A stretch of DNA of 64,000 nt from JAVBSN01 sp031547045 (GCA_031547045.1 JAVBSN010000027.1:1-64000); one strand, 5' to 3'. Shown: positions 7,532 through 17,234, counted from the stretch's first letter. Program-made: numbers and translations. Notes: generated by a model from the sequence alone, not told the origin.

Positions 7532-7990
7532 AGGGGGACTAATATACAATATTTATACTAAACTATCACATGAACTTAGTTAGATTTTTGGTCTAACATT
7601 TAGGGGGTAGTACATTGTATAGATGTGTTGTTATATCAGAGTAATTTGATTAGCAATGCTTTAAAATTTATGGATAAAGTCAGTTATTCTTTGTTGGGAT
7701 AAGGTTTTGTTTGCAGTGCTTTTTGGAGTCATTAGTTTTCTTTGAAAAGGCATGGTATTTTATAGAGTATTATGGAAAATAGATTTGGTTACGGGTAATT
7801 TGTAATTATTATACTATTACAATAGAAATATATGATTTAATATAGTTTAATTATAAAAAACATGGTAAAATCTATATATTATATAATAAGAAACATAACT
7901 ATTAATAAAGATAACATAATTTGTAGATTGAAATACGTTATCAAATTAGAGTGTATTAATGGGCTAGAAAATAGAAATGAGGCGACATCA
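7532..7990 (+). other. Intergenic stretch between the lyase and the DUF3883 gene
   Basis: About 460 bp with no gene that I can support. It holds an imperfect hairpin at 7578-7596 (GTTAGA and TCTAAC) and a weak promoter candidate, TTACAA (7817-7822) with TATAGT (7841-7846). An open frame upstream of 7991 lacks an RBS. Short translated pieces near 7660-7740 are hydrophobic but too broken to identify. Confidence 0.5.
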
Positions 7991-9019
7991 ATGTATATTA
8001 TAATCAGTCAAAAAATAGATACAGAGTCTTTATATGAGGATAAGCTGTATGAGATATATCATTTTCCAAGAAGATATGCAAATCAAATAAAAGAAGGTGA
8101 TATTTTCTTATATTATCAAGGTGATAGATATAAAAAAGATAATAGATACTATTTTGGAACAGGTGTGGTTGGCAAAATTGAATCTGAAGATGATGAGAAT
8201 TATTATGCAAAATTGAAATACGGAAAAAAATTTGAAAATAAAGTTCCCATATACGTTACTTCAATAGAAGTAGCAGATGGGATAGATAAATATTTAGAGA
8301 GTTTAGGATATTTAGATGTTCGAAATAGCCCTATTCCACCATGGCAGAGGTCTATTCGTCCAATTTCGGAGGCGGCATATAACAGAATATTAAGTTATGC
8401 AGGAAGATTAATTGGGCAAAATAAAAACCTTTTTAAAAATATTGATATTAATGAAATTGGCGTTAATATTGAGAATGACGATTACGAGGAAAATATTGCA
8501 GAGATAAATTTTTGTGAAGTTGAGCCACCTATGGAAGGAATGGCGACCATGCATAGGAATGGAATTATAGCGGCAACTTCGCCAGAAAAATCAGCTGATA
8601 AAGCAAAAAAACAGAAAAAACTTGGTGATATAGGAGAAAAGTATGTTGTCGAAATTGAAAAACGTAGACTAACAGAAATGAAAAGAGAGGATTTACTTCC
8701 ATTAATTGAACATGTGGCCAGCAAAAAGGATGGCTTAGGGTATGACATTATCTCGGTGGATGTTGATGAAACTGGAAAAGAACAAGAAATTTATATTGAA
8801 GTAAAAACAACAAAAGGTAATAAAGAGACACCATTTGAGGTTTCAGTAAATGAGGTCGAGGTATCAAAGAGATTATCCAGATCATACTATATTTATCGCT
8901 TGTTTGGTATTAAGAAAGAAGGTAAGCGTGTTGATTACTACAAGATCAAAGGTGCGATTGACGATAACTTTCAATTGGAAATTGTAAAATATCGTACTAA
9001 TGGTAGAAGAAGTAAATAG
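7991..9019 (+). CDS. DUF3883 protein with N-terminal EVE/YTH-like region
   Basis: I choose the ATG at 7991 (342 residues) because GAGG lies 8 bp upstream; the longer open frame from 7862 has no RBS. Residues 1-65 contain FPRRYANQIKEGD, FLYYQGD and YYFGTGVVGKI, which resemble EVE/YTH-like nucleic-acid reader domains of modification-dependent restriction proteins. The C-terminal 100 residues are a DUF3883 domain: GYDIISVD, then IYIEVKTTKG, PFEVSVNEVE and YYIYRLF. The D...EVK arrangement is that of a PD-(D/E)XK-like fold. Such two-part proteins are often found in defence regions. Nuclease activity and a role in restriction are inferences. Confidence 0.75.
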   Translation: MYIIISQKIDTESLYEDKLYEIYHFPRRYANQIKEGDIFLYYQGDRYKKDNRYYFGTGVVGKIESEDDENYYAKLKYGKKFENKVPIYVTSIEVADGIDKYLESLGYLDVRNSPIPPWQRSIRPISEAAYNRILSYAGRLIGQNKNLFKNIDINEIGVNIENDDYEENIAEINFCEVEPPMEGMATMHRNGIIAATSPEKSADKAKKQKKLGDIGEKYVVEIEKRRLTEMKREDLLPLIEHVASKKDGLGYDIISVDVDETGKEQEIYIEVKTTKGNKETPFEVSVNEVEVSKRLSRSYYIYRLFGIKKEGKRVDYYKIKGAIDDNFQLEIVKYRTNGRRSK

Positions 9020-9113
9020 AAGTGATGATATGTTATATATTATTGTCGCTTGGCTTCCAACCGACAAAGGTTTGATAGAGAAGATAAAATCCTACATATA
9101 AGAAAGGTCCACC

Positions 9114-9587
9114 ATGAGAAGAATAGATAGAGAAATCAAAGACCACAACAAAATAATAGAAATCATTGAAAAATGTGATGTATGTCGTATTGCATTACAC
9201 GACGATGAATACCCATATATATTACCATTAAACTTCGGTATGGCAGTAGGGGATGAAACAATAACTCTATATTTTCATGGAGCATTAGAAGGTAAGAAGT
9301 ACGAACTAATATCTAAGAATAATAAAGCAGGTTTTGAAATGGACTGCTCACATCGTTTAGTAACTGATGAGGAAAAAGGAAATTGCACTATGGAATACGA
9401 AAGTGTAATAGGACAAGGTGTAATGGAAATAGTTCCTGATGAAGAAAAGTATAAGGCATTATGTATATTAATGAAACATTATCACAAGGAAAACTTTGTT
9501 TTTAATGAGAAGGTGATTCCGCAGACAAAAGTATTCAAATTAACAGTAAAAGGATGTACAGCAAAAGCAAGAATGGTAAGTAAATAA
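9114..9587 (+). CDS. NimA-like pyridoxamine 5'-phosphate oxidase family flavoprotein
   Basis: A 157-residue split-barrel protein. MRRIDREI, CDVCRIALHDDEYPYILPLNFG and LYFHGALEGKKYELI are typical of the FMN-binding NimA/nitroimidazole reductase-like family. CTMEYESVIGQG forms the next barrel strand, and the C-terminal KLTVKGCTAKA closes the fold. Members are small flavoproteins that reduce nitro compounds or have unknown redox roles. RBS AAAGG is 10 bp upstream. The gene stands alone and converges on the lipase gene across a shared terminator. Confident on family, not on substrate. Confidence 0.85.
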   Translation: MRRIDREIKDHNKIIEIIEKCDVCRIALHDDEYPYILPLNFGMAVGDETITLYFHGALEGKKYELISKNNKAGFEMDCSHRLVTDEEKGNCTMEYESVIGQGVMEIVPDEEKYKALCILMKHYHKENFVFNEKVIPQTKVFKLTVKGCTAKARMVSK

Positions 9588-9591
9588 AGAT

Positions 9592-9622
9592 AAGAGAAGG
9601 GACTACAACCCCTTCTCTTTCA
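9592..9622. terminator. Bidirectional terminator between nimA-like gene and lipase gene
   Basis: A 10-bp stem AAGAGAAGGG (9592-9601) with CCCTTCTCTT (9610-9619), with A-rich and T-rich flanks. It serves the plus-strand gene and overlaps the end of the convergent minus-strand coding region. Confidence 0.75.
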
Positions 9623-10955
9623 ACTCCTTAACCAACTGTACATAAAACTCTCTTACATCAAATCCAGGAATATTCTCTCTATTCAGATCAATCATATCAC
9701 CATGAGAAATGCCCCTTATACCATCAACAGTTAAGAACTGATGACGTTCACCCCATACGCAAGATTTATCAGATACAAGACCATCATTATATCCATCAAA
9801 ATGTTTAACCAATGGATAAGTAAAATTAAGTGGAAACTTTCCGTTTATAGCATGATTTAATTTTGAACCAACACTTTGACAATATACATAATCACTTACT
9901 TCTGCTGCCGAAATAGTACTATTAAGTTCAAGGCAATTACTTGCAGTTAAATCCTCCATAGCAGCAATAAAATCAGGATTAGACTCACCTAATTTTCTAA
10001 GAGTTCCATTATATGTTTTAGCAACTTTGTTCTTCATTCCTTCAGGTATTTTATTTAATAGATAATCAGCAAATTCACAACCATTATGAGGAGAATTAAT
10101 AGTTGTTAGTGATGCAACATAAGGAGCAGCACCACAGAAATTGATAGCATAACGGCAATCAACACCACCTTTTGAGTGAGCAATAATATTAACCTTTTCA
10201 GAACCGGTTTCTTTAATGATTTCCTTTATTCTAGCAGTCAATTCATTAGCACTATCAACTATAGAAGATGCAGAATGATGATTACCATAGAATATAGTAG
10301 CTCCATTTTTAATTAATTCATCAGGAATACGTCCCCAATAATTGAGATGTTTAAAATCCCTAAAAAACACACCGTGTACTAATAGTATAGGATACTTAGT
10401 ATTACATATTTGTTCACTAACTCTCTGAGAATTAAGTAGGGCTTTTTCAGTTTCAAAATTAATTTCATTTGATACCGTTTTAAGAATCTTATGTAACATA
10501 ATAAGATTTAATATAGGAACCATACCACATAAAATGCCAACTACCCTATGATTAACACCTAACTGGACAGAACAACTATACACACTTATCATACCGTTCC
10601 AGAATAGAATGTTTAGAGCTGTAATAGTCACAATAATGCTTAATATCCATAGACCCCACTGATATGGAAGAAAGTAAAATGCTAGCACTATATTGCAGAT
10701 TACTGAAATTAAACAAGACCATAGAAAAATCTTTAAGGTAGCAGTTCCACGATAGCAAACCTTAAGCTTGAAATTAGGAATGCTATGGTTTGGTAATACA
10801 GGAAGAATATTAACAAATAGAAGACCTGCAATAAGGACAGGAATTGTATATAATTTACCTAGGCTAATAATCAGAGAGAAACAATTAATACAGATGATAT
10901 ATATAAGTATATTTACAAAATAAAAAAGTTTATCAGATAATTTCAAAAAATTCAT
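9603..10955 (-). CDS. Membrane-anchored lipase-like alpha/beta hydrolase
   Basis: A 450-residue protein. The N-terminal 160 residues contain four to five hydrophobic helices, predicting a membrane domain. From about residue 188 the sequence is a triacylglycerol-lipase/PGAP1-like alpha/beta hydrolase: YPILLVHGVFFRD (oxyanion HG), then VNIIAHSKGGVDCRY with the G/A-H-S-K-G nucleophile elbow, then LTTINSPHNG. A late DGYNDGLVSDKS segment is the usual acid region, and ISHGDMIDL supplies the histidine. The enzyme probably acts on lipids or esters at the membrane. AAGGAGA precedes the start on the minus strand. It is transcribed away from the small membrane protein gene at 11121. Confidence 0.85.
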   Translation of the reverse strand: MNFLKLSDKLFYFVNILIYIICINCFSLIISLGKLYTIPVLIAGLLFVNILPVLPNHSIPNFKLKVCYRGTATLKIFLWSCLISVICNIVLAFYFLPYQWGLWILSIIVTITALNILFWNGMISVYSCSVQLGVNHRVVGILCGMVPILNLIMLHKILKTVSNEINFETEKALLNSQRVSEQICNTKYPILLVHGVFFRDFKHLNYWGRIPDELIKNGATIFYGNHHSASSIVDSANELTARIKEIIKETGSEKVNIIAHSKGGVDCRYAINFCGAAPYVASLTTINSPHNGCEFADYLLNKIPEGMKNKVAKTYNGTLRKLGESNPDFIAAMEDLTASNCLELNSTISAAEVSDYVYCQSVGSKLNHAINGKFPLNFTYPLVKHFDGYNDGLVSDKSCVWGERHQFLTVDGIRGISHGDMIDLNRENIPGFDVREFYVQLVKELKEKGL

Positions 10956-11120
10956 ATAGGTATCTCCTTAGTAATAGTCAATAAAATTCAACATTTATTA
11001 TACATCACTATCTAAAGTTAACCAACAAAAAAATTATAAATATATGAATATGTGGCAAAATGTAGTATTATACAAGAAGTTAACTATAAAAACATTAGCA
11101 TACGAAGGAGTGGCTATCAT

Positions 11121-11600
11121 ATGGATTTTGGATTTTCATACATTGGATTAATTTTTTTATTATCACTATTTATACCTAATATAATTTGGGTTAATAATCA
11201 ACCAAAGGATTATGATAAATATGTTATAAATGAAAATAGAATACTATTAATTTTTGAGAGAATAGGTCAAATACTAGTATCATGTGTGGCTGTGATATTT
11301 AAAGACTTTAATATATATAAAATTTCTCCGTGGAGTTTATGGTTGTTATTAGCAGTTGTGATAATTGTCTTATATGAAATATATTGGGTTAGATATTTTA
11401 GAAGTGAGAAGACAATGAAAGATTTTTTTAGTAGCTTACTGGGTGTCCCAGTAGCGGGAGCAACATTACCTATTGTTGCATTTTTCATACTTGGAATATA
11501 CGGAAAAAATATATTTATGATAATATCCGTTGTTATATTAGGAATTGGACATATAGGGATACATTTAAATCATAGAAAAGAAATAACTATAGACAACTAA
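11121..11600 (+). CDS. Small multi-pass membrane protein, function unknown
   Basis: The ATG at 11121 is chosen because AAGGAG lies 10 bp upstream; an in-frame extension to 11052 has none. The 159-residue product has about five hydrophobic segments: near residues 3-22, 42-57, 70-88, 106-125 and 129-150. Between them lie NNQPKDYDKY and the charged YFRSEKTMKDF. The pattern resembles small conserved integral membrane proteins of Firmicutes, but I do not recognise the family. The C-terminus is short and charged. Nothing in the neighbourhood suggests a role. Confidence 0.7.
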   Translation: MDFGFSYIGLIFLLSLFIPNIIWVNNQPKDYDKYVINENRILLIFERIGQILVSCVAVIFKDFNIYKISPWSLWLLLAVVIIVLYEIYWVRYFRSEKTMKDFFSSLLGVPVAGATLPIVAFFILGIYGKNIFMIISVVILGIGHIGIHLNHRKEITIDN

Positions 11601-11964
11601 TCATATTCATACTATAATAACCACATATTATTATGAAAGTGAGTGAAGTGTTTGTTACGTGTCGTAAGATAGATACAACAGCAACTAAATAGTTGTATAA
11701 GGAATAATTATTTAATCACACTATAATTATGCCCTTTTGCCGATATTACAATCGGTACATCTACCTTACTATATGCTATAACACTTTGTATAAATATATT
11801 TATTTTTTGTGTACTTTTAGCATGACTGTATAGTCGTGCTTTTTTAATATAAAGGTATTCTTTTATGTTAAAAAATGCTTCGTAAGAATCACTAAAGTGA
11901 GGTTCTATTTTAGTATACCATAAGGTAGGTGCTTGTGTGACTTATATATATGGAGGAAAATAAA
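11601..11964 (+). other. Intergenic stretch before the MutS2-like gene
   Basis: About 360 bp without a gene. It contains a small hairpin at 11741-11756 (CCGAT/ATCGG) and a terminator at 11820-11846. No riboswitch or RNA gene was recognised. Confidence 0.5.
11820..11846 (+). terminator. Intrinsic terminator
   Basis: An 8-bp stem GCATGACT (11820-11827) with AGTCGTGC (11832-11839) around a GTAT loop, followed by TTTTTTAAT. It ends transcription from upstream or attenuates the MutS2-like gene 120 bp downstream. Confidence 0.8.
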
Positions 11965-13869
11965 ATGTTAAACATTGAAAACATGTTAGAGTTTAATAAA
12001 ATAAAAGAAAAGTTAATAGAGTATGCATATACAGAAAAAGCAAAAGCCGAGATAACAAATCTAAAACCCTATTTATCAGAAATAGAAGTAAATGCTAGAT
12101 TACGAGATACTTCTGAAGCTAAAGAAATGATTGAGAAATGTGGTAATCCACCAATTACAGCTCTTGAGGGTATTGACAATTTAATTACTATAGCTAATAA
12201 AGGTGGTTGTCTTAGCCCAGAACAACTAACCAATATTGGAATGATTTTAACAGCAGTAAGAAGATTAAAAGATTATCTAAATAAATGCAAACAATATAAT
12301 ATAGGGCTGGCTTACTATGAAGAAAATCTAGAATCTTTAGATGATATTAGAGAAGAATTAAGTTTGAAAATCAGAAACGGTAAGGTAGATGATTTTGCAT
12401 CAAAGCAATTAAAATCCCTAAGAGATAGTATCGAGCGTGCAGAAAGCAAAATGCGTGAAAAGGCTGACTCAGTAATGAAAGCAAATAAAGATGCTATGTC
12501 AGATAATTTTAGTACAATGAGAAATGGTCATATTTGTATTCCTGTAAAGAAGGAATGTAAGTTTAGGATTAGTGGTTCAGTAATAGACAAATCCTCAACA
12601 GGTAATACCTTGTTTATGGAGCCTACATCAGTGGCAAAATACTATGCCCAGTTGCAAGAACTTAGGATTGATGAAGAGAATGAAGTGAGAAGAATTCTAT
12701 ATACTTTAACAGGAATGTTAGCAGATACAGCAGATGTAATAAGTATGAATAATCATACAATTGAGAAGTTGGATTTTATGTTTGCAAAGGCAAGGTTTAG
12801 TATAGAATGTGATGGAATACAACCTAATATTAATACTGATAGATACATTAATATAGTAAATGGCAGGCATCCTCTAATGGATAAGAATATTAATGTACCC
12901 CTTAACTTTAATATAGGAAAAGGTGTAAATGGGGTAATAATTACAGGGCCCAATACAGGTGGTAAAACAGTAGCTATAAAGACAGTGGCACTTAACTCAA
13001 TGATGGCTCAAGCAGGACTTCATGTAGCTTGTGAAGAAGCAGATATATGTATGAATAATGCAATATTATGTGATATAGGAGATGGTCAGAATATATCAGA
13101 AAACCTATCAACATTTTCAGCTCATATAACAAATGTATTAGAAATCCTTAAAAAGGCAAATGGAGATAGTTTAGTTATTTTAGACGAATTAGGTTCAGGA
13201 ACTGATCCTACAGAAGGAATGGGAATAGCTATAGCAATATTAGACGAATTAAAAAATAGTGGAGCATTGTATTTAGTAACTACTCATTATCCAGAAGTAA
13301 AATCATACGCAGATAAGGAAGAGGGAGTTATAAATGCTAGAATGACTTTTGATAAGGAAAGCCTACGCCCTCAGTATCAACTTGTGATTGGAGAAGCAGG
13401 AGAAAGTTGTGCTCTTTATATAGCTAAGAAGTTAGGTATGCCAGGTGCTATGTTAAATAGAGCAGTGATGGCAGCTTATGGAGATAAATCAAAAGAAATT
13501 AATTTTGATGAAGATGACAAATTAGTACACGAGAGAGGAAGTCGTATTCAGAAGAAAAAACAACCTACTAATAAACAAGCACTTACAGAAAAATTTAATC
13601 GTGGTGACAGTGTTATGATATATCCAGATAAGAAAATAGGAATTGTATGTGAACCAGTAAATGATAAGGGTGTATTAAGGGTTCAATTACCAGATAAGAA
13701 AATATGGATAAATCACAAAAGAGTAAAACTTCAAGTGGCAGCTTCGGAACTATATCCAGCAGATTATGACTTTTCAATAGTATTTGATTCTGTAGAAGTT
13801 CGTAAGGCAAGACATGAGATAGAGAGAAAGTATAGTGAAAACATAATTGTTGATCATGGAAAAGAATAG
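11965..13869 (+). CDS. MutS2-like ATPase lacking the Smr nuclease domain
   Basis: The start at 11965 has GGAGG 8 bp upstream; an earlier in-frame ATG at 11950 has no RBS. The 634-residue product has the MutS core, clamp and ATPase: TGNTLFMEPTSVA in the core, Walker A GPNTGGKT, ENLSTFSAH (signature region), Walker B LVILDELGSGTDPTEG and the TTHYPEVK switch histidine. A KOW-like segment follows near residues 540-590. MutS2 proteins are usually about 780 residues and end in an Smr endonuclease domain; here the protein stops before that position. It lacks the MutS1 mismatch-reading domain. Likely role: branched-DNA or collided-ribosome processing, by family analogy only. Confidence 0.85.
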   Translation: MLNIENMLEFNKIKEKLIEYAYTEKAKAEITNLKPYLSEIEVNARLRDTSEAKEMIEKCGNPPITALEGIDNLITIANKGGCLSPEQLTNIGMILTAVRRLKDYLNKCKQYNIGLAYYEENLESLDDIREELSLKIRNGKVDDFASKQLKSLRDSIERAESKMREKADSVMKANKDAMSDNFSTMRNGHICIPVKKECKFRISGSVIDKSSTGNTLFMEPTSVAKYYAQLQELRIDEENEVRRILYTLTGMLADTADVISMNNHTIEKLDFMFAKARFSIECDGIQPNINTDRYINIVNGRHPLMDKNINVPLNFNIGKGVNGVIITGPNTGGKTVAIKTVALNSMMAQAGLHVACEEADICMNNAILCDIGDGQNISENLSTFSAHITNVLEILKKANGDSLVILDELGSGTDPTEGMGIAIAILDELKNSGALYLVTTHYPEVKSYADKEEGVINARMTFDKESLRPQYQLVIGEAGESCALYIAKKLGMPGAMLNRAVMAAYGDKSKEINFDEDDKLVHERGSRIQKKKQPTNKQALTEKFNRGDSVMIYPDKKIGIVCEPVNDKGVLRVQLPDKKIWINHKRVKLQVAASELYPADYDFSIVFDSVEVRKARHEIERKYSENIIVDHGKE

Positions 13870-13963
13870 AAAAAAATAGAAGAAAATTCTTGAAAATTCA
13901 TTTGTTTAGCCGTATATTATTAATCTAAGTATTTTTACACATATACAAAAGAGGGGCAAAGAC

Positions 13964-15622
13964 ATGGAAAAGTTAAAACCAAAGTTATTTTCGGTTATGA
14001 AAACTTATACAAAGGAACAATTTATAAAAGATATAATTGCAGGAATTATAGTAGCCATTATTGCATTACCTTTATCAATTGCACTAGCAATCGCATCTGG
14101 AGTAGCACCAGAGCAGGGAATATATACGGCTATTACAGCAGGATTTGTAATATCATTTTTAGGTGGAAGTAGAGTTCAAATATCAGGGCCTACAGCAGCA
14201 TTTGCAACTATAGTAGCGGGAATAGTAGCTCAGCATGGAATAAGTGGGTTAGCAATAGCTACAATTATGGCAGGAATATTATTAATTGCAATGGGATTAT
14301 TAAAACTTGGAAGCCTTTTAAAATATATACCATATACAATTACAACTGGATTTACATCAGGAATAGCAATAACAATATTAGTAGGTCAATTAAAAGATTT
14401 TTTGGGATTAACAATAGTAAGTGATGAACCAATTATAGAGACAGTAGAGAAATTAGAAGCAGTTATTAAATTTATTGATACTATTAATTGGCAGGCAGTA
14501 TTAGTTGGAGTGATATGTCTTGCAATTCTTATATTATGGCCGTTACTACCAGGATTTTTTAAGAAGATACCAGCATCATTAATAGCAATTATAGTAAGTA
14601 TTTTTATGGTGTGGTTTATGGATATGAAAGTAAATACAATTGGAGATTTATATGACATCTCAAATAAATTACCAGTATTTACAGCACCAGAAATAAAATT
14701 TGCTACCATTAGAAAACTATTTCCAGATGCAGTAACCATAGCAGTATTAGCAGCAATAGAATCTTTATTATCATGTGTTGTATCAGATAATATGGTAAAT
14801 AGCAAGCACCGTTCAAATATGGAATTGATTGCTCAAGGAGCAGGAAATATTACCGCTGCATTATTTGGAGGAATTCCAGCAACAGGGGCGATTGCAAGAA
14901 CAGCGGCCAATGTGAAAAATGGTGGACGCACACCTATTTCAGGTATGGTACACTCAGCAACATTATTATTAATATTGGTAGTGTTAATGCCATATGCAGC
15001 ATTAATTCCAATGCCGGCAATAGCAGTAATTTTATTTATGGTAGCCTACAATATGTCAGAGTGGAAGGAGTTTCTTCATTTATGCAAGACAGCACCTAAA
15101 AGTGATATTATTGTGTTAGTAACAACATTTATACTAACAGTGTTATTCGACTTAGTAATTGCAATAGAGATAGGTGTTATATTGGCAGCAGTTTTATTTA
15201 TGAAACGTATGAGTGAAGTTACAGAAGTTGAAGGTTGGAAATATATTGGTGATGACAGTGACGAAGAGGATGATCCTGAAAATATTGCTCTTCGTGAAGT
15301 TCCAAAGCATACCCTAGTATATGAGATAACAGGGCCTATGTTTTTTGGAGCAGCAGATAAGATACTTGACATACAGGTAGATGAAAAATGTAGATGTTTA
15401 ATTCTTAGAATGCGTGGTGTAACAGCTATTGATTCAACAGCTATGAATAACATGGAACAATTATATGCAAAATGTGAGAAGTGTAAGATAACATTAATCT
15501 TGTCCCATGTAAATGTTCAACCACTTTCTATTATTCATAAAAGTGGATTTGATGAAAAAATAGGAATAGAAAATATATGTGCAAATGTAGACTCAGCAAT
15601 TAAACGTGCAGAGGAATTATAG
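13964..15622 (+). CDS. SulP family anion permease with STAS domain
   Basis: A 552-residue transporter with about 10-12 membrane helices. The N-terminus carries the SulP signature region DIIAGIIVAIIALPLSIALAIASG, GIYTAI and SGPTAAFA. The substrate-site region SNMELIAQGAGN is followed by GGIPATGAIARTAAN. A cytoplasmic STAS domain occupies roughly residues 440-552 (YEITGPMFFGAADKI, LRMRGVTAIDSTAM). SulP proteins move sulfate, bicarbonate or other anions; clostridial members are rarely tested. RBS AGAGGGG lies 11 bp before the ATG. The gene converges with the DUF6323/DUF6179 pair. Confidence 0.93.
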   Translation: MEKLKPKLFSVMKTYTKEQFIKDIIAGIIVAIIALPLSIALAIASGVAPEQGIYTAITAGFVISFLGGSRVQISGPTAAFATIVAGIVAQHGISGLAIATIMAGILLIAMGLLKLGSLLKYIPYTITTGFTSGIAITILVGQLKDFLGLTIVSDEPIIETVEKLEAVIKFIDTINWQAVLVGVICLAILILWPLLPGFFKKIPASLIAIIVSIFMVWFMDMKVNTIGDLYDISNKLPVFTAPEIKFATIRKLFPDAVTIAVLAAIESLLSCVVSDNMVNSKHRSNMELIAQGAGNITAALFGGIPATGAIARTAANVKNGGRTPISGMVHSATLLLILVVLMPYAALIPMPAIAVILFMVAYNMSEWKEFLHLCKTAPKSDIIVLVTTFILTVLFDLVIAIEIGVILAAVLFMKRMSEVTEVEGWKYIGDDSDEEDDPENIALREVPKHTLVYEITGPMFFGAADKILDIQVDEKCRCLILRMRGVTAIDSTAMNNMEQLYAKCEKCKITLILSHVNVQPLSIIHKSGFDEKIGIENICANVDSAIKRAEEL

Positions 15623-15627
15623 ATATA

Positions 15628-16188
15628 TTAATAAGTATCCTCTAAACTAGTCATGTATAGTTCATATTCCCAACGAGTTTCTTCAGAAAATTTAGAATAT
15701 TCATTATCTCTATCAGCAGTAAAATATTCATCGTGTAATCTTTGTTGAGATAAAGTTTGATAGCCAGAGCGAATAGCTCTGGTATATCTTTCTAGACAAG
15801 TGGTTTTTAAATAGTCTAGATCACCAAAGCATATTTCTTCAAACTGTTTTTTCATAAATTCAAGTAATTCAGAATCTGTTAAATCATCCATAGATTCATT
15901 TTTAAACATATAAAAGATTTCTTGCAATTCGGCAATAGTAGCAACATAACTATCTTGAGTAATATATTGAGAATCGCAAAAGGCATATATTAACTCAGGC
16001 AATATACTGCTGCCAAATTCAACTCGTCTTTCGTCTTTTAAAGTCTGCTTCTTAACTACAGTTAATTCTGTGGCCTCTTCTTCAGATAAAGCTAGACCAA
16101 ATCTAGCAGTTTTAGTATTACATTCAAGAACAGTTTGGAGTTCATGTTTCTGATTTTCAAGCATCATAAGTTCAAACATATTATCCAT
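15628..16188 (-). CDS. DUF6323 family protein
   Basis: A 186-residue soluble, mostly helical protein. The N-terminus (ENQKHELQTVLECNTKTARFGLALSEEEATEL) and the region VEFGSSILPELIYAFCDS match what I recall as DUF6323, a family of unknown function found in Lachnospiraceae and relatives. It is always seen beside DUF6179, as here: the upstream gene ends 5 bp before this start, and a GGGGGG RBS lies in the junction. The two are clearly one operon. Function unknown; the pairing suggests a shared complex. Confidence 0.75.
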   Translation of the reverse strand: MDNMFELMMLENQKHELQTVLECNTKTARFGLALSEEEATELTVVKKQTLKDERRVEFGSSILPELIYAFCDSQYITQDSYVATIAELQEIFYMFKNESMDDLTDSELLEFMKKQFEEICFGDLDYLKTTCLERYTRAIRSGYQTLSQQRLHDEYFTADRDNEYSKFSEETRWEYELYMTSLEDTY

Positions 16189-16193
16189 AAATA

Positions 16194-16790
16194 TTACCCC
16201 CCTTGGTTAATTACAATTTCAGAAATATTAATATACAAGTTTTCATAATCATGGTTATATTCATTCAAACTATCCTTAATATATTCTTCTGGATATTGAT
16301 TAAGAGACTTCTGTTCTGCCACAATCCATTTAAGATATTCATACATTAAATCAATACCTTGTAAATGGTGCAGATCCTTCAAAATAGGATAATCATATAA
16401 AATAATATTATTTTGAGGATTAAGTTTTGGATCGTACCATTTAAAAAATTCAGGAATGCCCTCTACTATTGTTTCCTTATAAGCAACATTATCATAATGA
16501 TTAAAATCAAGAATTAGATTATTATATATATTATGAGCAGACTTAATCTTATCTATAACCAAACTGTATCCAATGTTATAAGCTTCACCAGCAGAAATAT
16601 GAATAGATTGGTCTACAAGTTCATCACGATTACTAATATTACTTGAATTAGTATATTCATTTATACAATAAATAATAGCTCCCATTAATTGTTCAGCAAC
16701 CTCATAAGTAATAGATGTACTTGACTTTCCGGTGTACTTTTCTGACAATTCTTTCACTAAAATATATAAGTCTTCAATTTTATAATTCAC
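16194..16790 (-). CDS. DUF6179-like protein
   Basis: A 198-residue helical protein beginning at a GTG codon with AGGGGTG upstream. The N-terminus (IEDLYILVKELSEKYTGKSSTSITYEVAEQLMGAIIYCINEY) resembles the DUF6179 family, which in other genomes is partnered with DUF6323. As I remember it, DUF6179 proteins can be considerably longer than this, so this may be a short form. There is no membrane segment or signal peptide. The next gene in the operon is DUF6323. No function can be given. Confidence 0.7.
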   Translation of the reverse strand: MNYKIEDLYILVKELSEKYTGKSSTSITYEVAEQLMGAIIYCINEYTNSSNISNRDELVDQSIHISAGEAYNIGYSLVIDKIKSAHNIYNNLILDFNHYDNVAYKETIVEGIPEFFKWYDPKLNPQNNIILYDYPILKDLHHLQGIDLMYEYLKWIVAEQKSLNQYPEEYIKDSLNEYNHDYENLYINISEIVINQGG

Positions 16791-16894
16791 TAGATCACCC
16801 CTATAATATTATATAATAAGTATTAATCTACTACAGAGAAAAATACTATACAAGACTAGAAAAAATTCCTGTTTTATGTTATACTATAAATAGA

Positions 16895-16922
16895 AAAAGG
16901 GGCTATATTCAGCCCCCTTTTA
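16895..16922 (-). terminator. Intrinsic terminator of the DUF3892 gene
   Basis: GGGGCT pairs with AGCCCC around a 6-base loop, with A-tracts and T-tracts on both sides. On the minus strand it directly follows the stop codon of the gene at 16926. Confidence 0.85.
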
Positions 16923-16925
16923 ATA

Positions 16926-17234
16926 TTAATAATCTTTTTTCATTGATATTGATGGAAGATTGCCAAGGTTATTACTTTCTGTTCCGTCAGGTATAGATTT
17001 TAAATATTCCTCATCTTTTCTGTGAGCAATACCAACATCTTTAATTTCACCTTGTTTTGCAAGGGCAACACCATCTACCTTATCTACAATATTTCCGTCT
17101 GATAATTTGTAACCAGTGACTCTTCCACTTTCTTTTACAAGAGCAACAATTTCCTTTGCATCAGCTTTAGCTGTTGGAATATCATCTAATGCTTGTAAAG
17201 GAAGAGCTTTTAAATGATTATTATCTTCATTCAT
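16926..17234 (-). CDS. DUF3892 domain protein
   Basis: The start is placed at 17234, where GGAGGA lies 9 bp upstream; an in-frame TTG further upstream overlaps that RBS and is unlikely. The 102-residue product carries a DUF3892 domain: VTGYKLSDGNIVDKVDGVALAKQGEIKDVGIAHR, then EYLKSIPDG, NNLGNLP. The family is small, common in Firmicutes, and functionally uncharacterised. The gene stands alone with its own terminator. There are no membrane segments. Confidence 0.85.
   Translation of the reverse strand: MNEDNNHLKALPLQALDDIPTAKADAKEIVALVKESGRVTGYKLSDGNIVDKVDGVALAKQGEIKDVGIAHRKDEEYLKSIPDGTESNNLGNLPSISMKKDY

Noticed and set aside
7862..7990. N-terminal extension of the DUF3883 protein
   Set aside because: In frame, but no RBS and a composition unlike the domain; the ATG at 7991 has a good RBS.
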